Virus record (IMG/VR): IMGVR_UViG_3300025168_000373
Span: 1 to 31,591 of that record
Direction: 5' to 3' (one strand)
Origin: a virus
DNA length: 31,591 nt
Made by a program: the position numbers and the translations under genes. Below the pieces are notes generated by a model. It had not been told where the DNA came from and made no database searches. It saw only the letters and a program-made list of their open reading frames with translations. This document shows, piece by piece, positions 1-5,501 of this stretch; the stretch's first letter is position 1; each line of letters opens with the position of its first letter.

Positions 1-23
1 ATCTATCACGAGAGCTCGAAATC

Positions 24-54
24 CGGAAAAAATTTCCGAGGCGCCAAGGCGCCT
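24..54. repeat. Two tandem perfect dyads
   Basis: CGGAAA (24-29) and TTTCCG (33-38) are separated by AAA. They are followed immediately by AGGCGCC (39-45) and GGCGCCT (48-54) separated by AA. Both are perfect inverted repeats with tiny loops. No T-run follows the second, so it is not a classic intrinsic terminator. They could be protein-binding sites or short hairpins. Confidence 0.45.
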
Positions 55-137
55 AACAGACTGTGCCAGTTCGGACAGCTCTGTCACAGAAGGGGGTACC
101 TCTTCGCTAGCTCGAGGGACCCCCAGCAGGGAACCGG

Positions 138-155
138 GTGTTAGCGAGCTAACAC
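138..155. promoter_or_regulatory. 18-bp perfect operator-like dyad
   Basis: GTGTTAGC (138-145), GA, GCTAACAC (148-155) is a perfect inverted repeat. It is nested inside a second pair of arms, AGCAGGG (125-131) and CCCTGCT (174-180). The size and symmetry fit a dimeric repressor site, but no promoter can be placed on it from sequence alone. Confidence 0.4.
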
Positions 156-201
156 ATGCTACCTACCTGGGAACCCTGCTGCACTTGCAGACTGTGGTGA
201 C

Positions 202-229
202 CCGAACAGGGGGGGTCCCCCCTTTTCGG
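202..229. repeat. Strong GC hairpin
   Basis: CCGAA (202-206) pairs with TTCGG (225-229). Inside are a G7 run (209-215) and a C6 run (217-222) separated by a single T, so the real loop must open several of these pairs. TTTT sits inside the 3' arm, not after it, so termination activity is doubtful on the plus strand. Confidence 0.35.
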
Positions 230-421
230 TCCTGTGACAGTAAGAGGGACCCCCCTCAACACGCAGGTTGTTTTTGGGTTTTGCAAAATCCCACGAGCCT
301 CGGGGGAGGTTTAGTTCAGCCCTGAAGCAACCGCTGCTGCCCCGCACGAGCTGGGAGGTCTCGAGCTCGAGTTCACGCCCCCTGCCCCGCCGACTGAACA
401 CCTGTACAGCCTCTCGACCCC

Positions 422-775
422 TGACTACGCTTTTGGAGCAACTCGCCGCTAAGTGTAGTCAACCCGTAGTCACGATAAGCCCCGGAGGAACGGGTGTCTC
501 GCTGCTGCTATTTGTAAGGTGTAGTCAAGGTGTAGTCACGAGAGTTGGCTTTTAACCTAACCTAAACCTAAGTGACTACACTTAGGGGGGTATATATCAC
601 TACTATACACATACTACTAGTAGTACTACTACCCTCTCTACAACGCTATAGAGCTTATAATAGGGAAAAAAGTGTAGTCAGCGTAGTCATTCGGAGTAAT
701 GCCAGGTTCAAGCCGCACTCTCGTGACTACACTTGGGTGTAGTCAAGCGTAGTCAAGCGTAGTCAAGTGTAGTCA
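422..775. repeat. Iteron array: 13 copies of GTGTAGTCA/SCGTAGTCA
   Basis: Plus-strand copies start at 453, 464, 519, 530, 672, 681, 737, 747, 757 and 767. Inverted copies (TGACTACRC) start at 422, 573 and 724. All share the core GTAGTCA preceded by TG, CG or GCG. They cluster in three groups: 422-472, 519-581 and 672-775. Neighbouring copies are spaced 9 to 11 bp apart, close to one helical turn. This is the arrangement expected of initiator- or regulator-binding iterons. Adjacent copies leave only one or two bases between them, so this is not a CRISPR array. Confidence 0.85.
591..670. other. AT-rich island with overlapping palindromes, DUE-like
   Basis: This 80-base stretch is about one-third G+C by direct count, in an otherwise GC-rich sequence. 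It contains TATATAT at 591-597 and two overlapping perfect 14-bp palindromes, TACTACTAGTAGTA (612-625) and TAGTAGTACTACTA (618-631). An exact TATAAT lies at 656-661 but has no recognisable -35 at 16-18 bp. With iterons on both sides it could be a DNA unwinding element, an activator-dependent promoter, or both. Confidence 0.5.
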
Positions 776-842
776 GTCTCGGAAGACTGCGAACGTGGTT
801 CACAGCAGCCGCATCCGCAGCAGCAGGGCTTCGTTGGTAACT

Positions 843-860
843 ATGGCCAGATTTGGCCAT
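843..860. promoter_or_regulatory. Dyad upstream of the HTH gene
   Basis: ATGGCCA (843-849), GATT, TGGCCAT (854-860) forms 7-bp perfect arms 60 bases before the start of the helix-turn-helix gene. It is an operator or 5'-leader hairpin candidate. Confidence 0.35.
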
Positions 861-919
861 TTTGGGTGGCCTGTCCGCTTGGAGTGCTGTAATAGGCCCT
901 ACACTTAGGGAGACTCTCC

Positions 920-1156
920 ATGGCACCTGCCCCTACTCGACCCCCTCTCACCCTCCGAGAGGTCGCAGATATTTGTGGCTACCATTATGCGTACGTGCGG
1001 CAACTCGTTTCACGTGGAACACTGAAGTCGAATAAGGTGGGCAAGTTCCGGTACGTCCAGGTGCGTGACTTGCTCGCGTACGTGAAGACCAAGAGCGACA
1101 TTCGGCTCGAGTATCTCGAAGCTCGCCTCCCCATGGTAGAAGACCCTGCTCGCTAG
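920..1156 (+). CDS. Small helix-turn-helix (excisionase/MerR-like) DNA-binding protein
   Basis: This 78-residue protein has one small winged-helix type domain at residues 11-56. TLREVADICG leads into a recognition helix (about 21-31), then a wing, GTLKSNKVGKFRYVQ, ending in RDLLAYVK. That order (HTH, G-x-L-x-x-x-K-V-G-x-x-R-Y, closing helix) is the signature of the excisionase/MerR-like HTH families that bind short DNA sites. The ATG at 920 has GGGAG at 908-912 upstream. The stop codon is part of the Shine-Dalgarno (TAGGAGG) of the primase gene, so the two are probably co-translated. Its position beside the iteron array makes it the best candidate iteron-binding regulator or replication accessory protein. 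That role is inferred. No integrase is nearby, so a true excisionase role is less likely. Confidence 0.82.
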   Translation: MAPAPTRPPLTLREVADICGYHYAYVRQLVSRGTLKSNKVGKFRYVQVRDLLAYVKTKSDIRLEYLEARLPMVEDPAR

Positions 1157-1165
1157 GAGGCCCTC

Positions 1166-3616
1166 ATGTCCAACCTGACCGCGTCCCACGAGCAGATCGA
1201 AGCGTACCTGGCGGCTGTTCTGTCTCCAGACCAGCTCGTGGAGCTCCGGGCGCTCAACGTCCCCACCAACATGGGGCCTCGCACCTTCTCGGGCTTCTTC
1301 AACGACCACTCCAAGCTGGCCCACGCGGCCGCGAACTTGTCCGACCTAGGCTCTTCTGGGGTGTACTTCACCCTGAACCCCCTCAAGCCTACGGTCTCGA
1401 ACAACCCTCGCAACCGTGTCGCCCCCGCAACCCGGGGCTCCCTCACCAAAGACATCGACGTTGAGCGCTCGAAGTGGCTGCTCATCGACATTGACCCCGA
1501 GAGGCCCGCAAAGGGGGGCGCCACTGACGACGAGAAGGCCCTTGCGGGCCAAGTCGCCTTCGCCGTGCTCTCGTTCTTGAACAAGCAGGGCTGGCCGGAG
1601 CCCATTTTGGGCGACTCGGGCAACGGCTACCACCTCCTCTACCCTCTCGTGGAGTCCTCGAAGGTCACTTCGGGGGCGATTCAGGGTGTCTTGCGGGCTC
1701 TGGCCTTCATGTTCGACACGCCTGGGGCCAAAATCGACCAAAAGGTCTTCAATCCGAGCCGAATCTGCAAGATTTACGGAACGGTGGCGCGTAAAGGCAG
1801 TGGCGAGGGTACCCGTCCCCACCGCATGACCTCGCTCAAGGCTCCGGCGGGCGGTCCTGCACTCGTTTCGGCCAAGTTGCTGCTCGATATGGCCTCGATG
1901 ATGCCCACGAGGGGCGAAAAGTCGGGCGCACCGACCGGAATGCTCGACAACTACCTCAGTGAGCACTTCCCAGGGCTTGATGGGCCTCATCCGTGGTCTG
2001 GCGGCGGCCGAAAGTGGGTGTTTCCGGTCTGTCCGTGGGATCACAGCCATGTCGACCGCTCTGCCTACGTGGTTCAGTTCGGGAACGGCGCCATCGCGGC
2101 CGGATGTCTCCACAAGCGGTGCGAGGGCACCTCACACGGCGACAGCGGCGGCATCAACGCCTGGAAGGCGCTCCAGAAGCTCGCGGGCACCCCTTTCAAG
2201 GAGGCTGTTGAGGCCACCATCCTCACCAGCTCGGGCAGGTACCGTTTCACCGACCTGGGCAACGCTCGTCGGCTTGTGGACAGCTACCCGCTCGAGATCA
2301 TCCACTGTGTGCCCCGCAGGACGTGGTATGTCTTCGACGGCACCCGCTGGAAGACAGACATGGACGGTGAGGTTCAGCGTTGCGCAAAGAATTCTGTCGG
2401 GGGCATCTTCGTCGAGGCTGACGCCTGCTCCGACCCCGACCTGGCGAAGGCACTGCGCAAGCACGCCACTCGCTCCGAGTCAGCACGGGCTCTGTCGGCG
2501 ATGGTACAGCTCGCGGGCACCGAGCCCAACGTGGCTGTGACGGCCGACCGTCTCGACCGTGACCCTTGGAGGTTCAACGTCGCCAACGGCACCCTCGACC
2601 TGAAGACGGGACGGTTGTACTCCCATGACCGTACGGACTTCATGACCAAAATCAGCCCCGTCGAGTGGCTCGAGGACGCCGAGTGCCCCCACTGGGATGC
2701 CTTCCTCGACTACGCGATGCAGGAGGACAAAGAGGTCATTGGCTTCATTCACAGGTTCTTCGGCTATTGCCTCACCGGGCTTTGCGCGGAGCAGGTACTT
2801 CTGTTCATGGAAGGTACCGGGCAGAACGGCAAGTCGACGGCGTTGCTCATTCTCATGTACATCATGGGCGACTACGCCATCCAGGGCGCCCCGGGGCTGT
2901 TGCTCGCGAAGAAGGGTGAGTCCCACCCGACTGAGGTGGCCGACCTGGAGGGTGTGCGCTTCGTCGCCAACGCCGAGGTCGAGAAGGGCAAGCCGTTTGC
3001 CGAGACGCTCATCAAGCAACTCACGGGCTCCGACCGAATCCGCGCTCGCCGTATGCGTCAGGACTTCTACGAGTTCGACCCAACGCACAAGCTCATCATC
3101 GCGGCCAACCACCGCCCCATTATCAAGGGCAACGACGAGGGCATCTGGCGCCGCATCCTGCGCCTGCCGTGGGCAAAGAAGATCGAGAAGAAGGACCCAT
3201 TCTTCATCGAGAAGCTCAAAGAAGAGGCCCCTGGCATCCTACGTCGCCTCGTGGAGGGCTGCCGCGAGTGGCAGCAACACGGGCTTCGGCCGCCACCCAT
3301 CGTCCTCACAGCGACGAAGGAGTACCGCGAGGAGATGGACCTGCTGGCCGAGTTCCTCGAAGAGTGCTGCTACCTGGGGGAGCAGTACTTCACCACGAAG
3401 AAGTCGCTCTACATCGCGTACGTCGACTGGTGCGAGGGCTTCCACCAGCGGGCTGTCGGGTACAACCTGTTCTGCCGCCAGCTCTCGGAGCGCGACTTCC
3501 GGGCACAGCCCCGGCGCATCACCGAGGGCAACACGAAGAAGAGTGCGCGCGTCTGGCTGGGCATCGGCCTTCGAGCTGCGGGGGTCGTCACCAGCATGAA
3601 CCGGGGCGCCGTATGA
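1166..3616 (+). CDS. Primase-SF3 helicase (AEP primase + D5/P4-type helicase)
   Basis: This 816-residue replication protein primes and unwinds the phage origin. The N-terminal archaeo-eukaryotic-type primase domain shows its acidic pair in LLIDIDPE (D108, D110), the SGNGYHLL motif (151-158, with H156) and NPSRICKIYG (about 196-205). A Cys/His cluster (C289, H293, H295, C314, H316, C319) probably binds zinc. A D5-N-like linker (about 420-545) precedes the SF3 helicase: Walker A GTGQNGKST near 550-558, acidic Walker B NAEVEKG near 600, sensor motif IIAANHRP near 645 and arginine finger WRRILRLPW near 660. The C-terminus resembles the poxvirus D5 / P4 primase tail. The ATG at 1166 follows TAGGAGG. 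Its stop overlaps the next start (ATGA). No DNA polymerase is in this window. Confidence 0.95.
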   Translation: MSNLTASHEQIEAYLAAVLSPDQLVELRALNVPTNMGPRTFSGFFNDHSKLAHAAANLSDLGSSGVYFTLNPLKPTVSNNPRNRVAPATRGSLTKDIDVERSKWLLIDIDPERPAKGGATDDEKALAGQVAFAVLSFLNKQGWPEPILGDSGNGYHLLYPLVESSKVTSGAIQGVLRALAFMFDTPGAKIDQKVFNPSRICKIYGTVARKGSGEGTRPHRMTSLKAPAGGPALVSAKLLLDMASMMPTRGEKSGAPTGMLDNYLSEHFPGLDGPHPWSGGGRKWVFPVCPWDHSHVDRSAYVVQFGNGAIAAGCLHKRCEGTSHGDSGGINAWKALQKLAGTPFKEAVEATILTSSGRYRFTDLGNARRLVDSYPLEIIHCVPRRTWYVFDGTRWKTDMDGEVQRCAKNSVGGIFVEADACSDPDLAKALRKHATRSESARALSAMVQLAGTEPNVAVTADRLDRDPWRFNVANGTLDLKTGRLYSHDRTDFMTKISPVEWLEDAECPHWDAFLDYAMQEDKEVIGFIHRFFGYCLTGLCAEQVLLFMEGTGQNGKSTALLILMYIMGDYAIQGAPGLLLAKKGESHPTEVADLEGVRFVANAEVEKGKPFAETLIKQLTGSDRIRARRMRQDFYEFDPTHKLIIAANHRPIIKGNDEGIWRRILRLPWAKKIEKKDPFFIEKLKEEAPGILRRLVEGCREWQQHGLRPPPIVLTATKEYREEMDLLAEFLEECCYLGEQYFTTKKSLYIAYVDWCEGFHQRAVGYNLFCRQLSERDFRAQPRRITEGNTKKSARVWLGIGLRAAGVVTSMNRGAV

Positions 3617-4392
3617 GAGACACGCGCCCACTCCTGCGGGGCCGTTCCTTCGTGGCTACGATGGCGCGCGAGCTCTGCCAACACTCGCCCATCTCACCCC
3701 GAGGCTTCTGGGCCGCTGTGGTGTGCTTACGCATCAAGCACGGGTGCTACATCCCAGAGGACTGGCCCCGTCAGTGCTCGTATGTCGACCCCGAGAGCAC
3801 CATCCCTCCGACGATTGAGCGCCATCCTCACGTTCTAGAGTGGGTGTTGTCCGACAACTGCTGCCGGGCACCCGAGCAGTGGCCCGCGTCGATGCTGGGG
3901 GCTTTCCGGCACCGGCTCATCCCCAGTCCCTTCGAGTATGGCCGCATTGCCCTCCGAGCGCATGTGCCCTACGTCGCGGGTGACCAAGCCTACATCGACT
4001 ACGTGTCCTTGAAGCTCTACTGCTACGGGATGCCCCTTGCGTGCATCAGCACCCACTTCAAAATCGAAGAGCATCGAGTAGCCGAGGGCATGTACCGTGC
4101 GATGTCCCGGATGTACGACAAGCCCCCGTTTGTCGTCTGGGCCACCGCTACTGACTTCAGGAAAGCGCGCATACTACCTCAAATGTGGCACGCCTGTAAG
4201 GACAGCAGCCCTGGCGGCCGGGGCAAGTTCCTGAAGACACTTCAGACAGACATCTTCGCATTCAGAGCGGCGACACTCAGTTCATGGGTGAACAGCCCTC
4301 TCATCATGTCGTACCTCATCCACTCGACACCCAAGCAGCCCCGCGATGGTGTCTACCTCTATGACCAGTACCTGGGGAGCACCCACCGATGA
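3613..4392 (+). CDS. Unknown protein with HTH-like segment, after primase
   Basis: The 259-residue product is read from the ATG at 3613, which overlaps the primase stop. An open frame extends further upstream but lies inside the primase. I do not recognise the family. It is cysteine- and aromatic-rich. Residues about 127-165 (YIDYVSLKLYCYG through EGMYRAMSRMY) read like a helix-turn-helix: a bend at YGMPLACISTHF, then a second helix IEEHRVAEGM. That would suit a DNA-binding or small terminase role, since TerL lies downstream. The ends on both sides are ATGA overlaps, so it is translationally coupled to the primase and to the following gene. The existence of the gene is firm; its function is open. 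Confidence 0.85.
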   Translation: MRDTRPLLRGRSFVATMARELCQHSPISPRGFWAAVVCLRIKHGCYIPEDWPRQCSYVDPESTIPPTIERHPHVLEWVLSDNCCRAPEQWPASMLGAFRHRLIPSPFEYGRIALRAHVPYVAGDQAYIDYVSLKLYCYGMPLACISTHFKIEEHRVAEGMYRAMSRMYDKPPFVVWATATDFRKARILPQMWHACKDSSPGGRGKFLKTLQTDIFAFRAATLSSWVNSPLIMSYLIHSTPKQPRDGVYLYDQYLGSTHR

Positions 4393-4817
4393 GCAAGTCA
4401 AAGAAGCCCGCAGGTCGTCCTCGCACCAACGTCAGCCCCGGGGCTGACTACGCGCAGTGGCTCATGCTCGTCCCCAAGGACCTGCGTGGTGAAGTCGCAG
4501 AGTTCATCCGCAAGCACCCGCTCGACACGCTCGAGGACTTGGCCGAGTTCAACAAGGTCATCATGGCCGCCATCATGGAGGGTCGCATCACCCCGGTGAT
4601 TGCCTCCGAGCTGCGGGCTTGGCACGAGCTCACCTTCAGCATCATCGCGGCGAAGAACTCTCTCGACGGTTCACCCGAGAACGCCTACACCGATGTCATC
4701 ACAGCACTGGTGCAGGTGAAGCGTGAGACGAAGAAGATCGAGCCCACCTACTTCGAGGCCGACGACTTGACGAACCTGCGCGAACCCGTGAAGATTGCGG
4801 TAGGCGAGGGGGAGTGA
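4389..4817 (+). CDS. Unknown protein, possible small terminase subunit
   Basis: The protein has 142 residues, with a basic N-terminus (SKSKKPAGRPRTN) followed by a mostly alpha-helical acidic/hydrophobic body. Segments include LVPKDLRGEVAEFIRKHPL, EFNKVIMAAIMEG and the long helix LRAWHELTFSIIAAK. The size and the position ahead of TerL fit a small terminase subunit, which recognises the packaging site. I see no unmistakable HTH, and the preceding 259-residue protein is an alternative candidate. Its start overlaps the upstream stop (ATGA) with GGGGAG upstream. Its end overlaps the next start (TGATG). Confidence 0.8.
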   Translation: MSKSKKPAGRPRTNVSPGADYAQWLMLVPKDLRGEVAEFIRKHPLDTLEDLAEFNKVIMAAIMEGRITPVIASELRAWHELTFSIIAAKNSLDGSPENAYTDVITALVQVKRETKKIEPTYFEADDLTNLREPVKIAVGEGE

Positions 4818-4999
4818 TGCCCGAGACGAAGTCTCGAGTCAACGAGGCTGGGAACTACACCAAGCCTGGGATGCGCAAGCGGCTCTTCAACCGCATCAAG
4901 GCCGGGGCTAAGGGCGGGAAAGCCGGTCAGTGGTCGGCACGGAAGGCCCAGATGCTCGCCCAACGGTATAAGAAGGCAGGCGGGGGGTACAGGGACTGA
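4817..4999 (+). CDS. Tiny basic conserved phage protein
   Basis: The 60-residue lysine/arginine-rich protein has a C-terminal block, GQWSARKAQMLAQRYKKAGG, that I recognise as a recurrent pattern in small proteins of environmental phages. Its function is unknown. The ATG at 4817 overlaps the preceding TGA and has GGGGGAG upstream; an in-frame GTG one codon earlier is possible. It sits with two other small basic proteins immediately before the terminase, which suggests a nucleic-acid- or packaging-related role. That is inference. Confidence 0.75.
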   Translation: MPETKSRVNEAGNYTKPGMRKRLFNRIKAGAKGGKAGQWSARKAQMLAQRYKKAGGGYRD

Positions 5000-5238
5000 T
5001 GGCCAAGCGTGAGCCCCAGAAGTCGCTGTCACGATGGACCAAGCAGAAGTGGCGCACCAAGTCGGGGAAGCCCTCGACACAGGGCCCAGACGCTACGGGT
5101 GAGGCGTACGCTCCCGCTAAGGCCATCCAGGGCATGTCGAAGAAGAAGTACGCCGCAGCTTCGGCGAAGAAGCGTGCGGCCACTCGCCTGGGCGATCAAT
5201 ACGCAGAGCACGGGCTGCACAAGGGGGAGAAGCGATGA
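4999..5238 (+). CDS. Tiny basic protein, DUF5872-like
   Basis: The 79-residue basic protein has the N-terminal pattern SLSRWTKQKWRTKSGKPS followed by TGEAY and PAKAI. This matches my memory of the DUF5872 family of small phage-encoded proteins. Its function is not known; the composition suggests nucleic acid contact. It overlaps the previous gene by one base (TGATG) and the next by four (ATGA). Confidence 0.75.
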   Translation: MAKREPQKSLSRWTKQKWRTKSGKPSTQGPDATGEAYAPAKAIQGMSKKKYAAASAKKRAATRLGDQYAEHGLHKGEKR

Positions 5239-5501
5239 GTCGGCGGTACACCTCAAAGCCCGCTCGAGGCAAGGCTCGCGTTAAGATCACAGCCGCCGGT
5301 CGCAAGGTGTCTTACGGCCAGGCAGGCAAGGCCAAGGGCGGTGGCTCGCGCGTCAAGCCGGGCACCTCGAAGGGTGATGCCTACTGCGCACGAAGCGCCG
5401 GGCAGATGAAGTCGCACCCGAAGGCCGCGAAGGACCCCAACAGTCCCTTACGGCTTTCGCGGAAGCGTTGGGCGTGCAAAGGCGAGAAGAGCTCGAAGTG
5501 A
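5235..5501 (+). CDS. Tiny basic protein with paired cysteines
   Basis: The 88-residue protein is very rich in Lys, Arg and Gly. The middle holds KAKGGGSRVKPGTSKGDAY followed by CARSAG. The C-terminus RKRWACKGE supplies a second conserved-looking cysteine. The pattern recalls small proteins of unknown function (DUF6321-like) seen in environmental phages; this is memory, not a search. The start has GGGGGAG upstream in an ATGA overlap. The end overlaps the chosen GTG start of the terminase. Confidence 0.75.
   Translation: MSRRYTSKPARGKARVKITAAGRKVSYGQAGKAKGGGSRVKPGTSKGDAYCARSAGQMKSHPKAAKDPNSPLRLSRKRWACKGEKSSK

Larger units (their letters stand above)
1..919. promoter_or_regulatory. Non-coding control / putative origin region
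   Basis: No convincing gene lies in the first 919 bases. Short open frames exist on both strands, but they lack good ribosome binding sites and have low-complexity, arginine/serine-rich translations. The stretch holds several perfect dyads (24-54, 138-155, 202-229), a 12-bp palindrome CTCGAGCTCGAG at 360-371, an 11-bp direct repeat GAGGGACCCCC at 114-124 and 244-254, thirteen 9-bp iterons between 422 and 775, an AT-rich island at about 591-670, and a dyad at 843-860. It lies directly upstream of a helix-turn-helix gene and a primase-helicase gene. I infer that it controls early transcription, replication initiation, or both. It may also hold a genome end, which cannot be judged here. Confidence 0.7.

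Noticed and set aside
202-229. Intrinsic terminator
   Set aside because: The T-run lies inside the hairpin's 3' arm, not after it, and the central loop is a single T between G- and C-runs.
159-555. Small opposite-strand frames in the first 600 bases
   Set aside because: They have no ribosome site, low-complexity translations and repeats running through them. Treated as non-coding.
656-661. Sigma-70 promoter with TATAAT
   Set aside because: The -10 is perfect but there is no -35 at normal distance. In an AT-rich stretch this hexamer can occur by chance, so I record it only as part of the AT-rich feature.
422-775. CRISPR-like repeat spacing
   Set aside because: Repeats are only 9 bp, spacers are mostly 0-2 bp or irregular, and orientation switches. 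Iterons explain the pattern better.
920-1156. True excisionase of a lysogeny module
   Set aside because: The fold is excisionase-like, but no integrase or attachment site is present in the window, and the gene is coupled to a primase-helicase. A regulator or replication role is preferred.
2697-3599. Plus-strand frame of about 300 codons inside the primase gene
   Set aside because: Its translation is almost only Ser, Arg, Thr and Ala, typical of an out-of-frame reading of GC-rich coding DNA. The primase motifs lie in the other frame.
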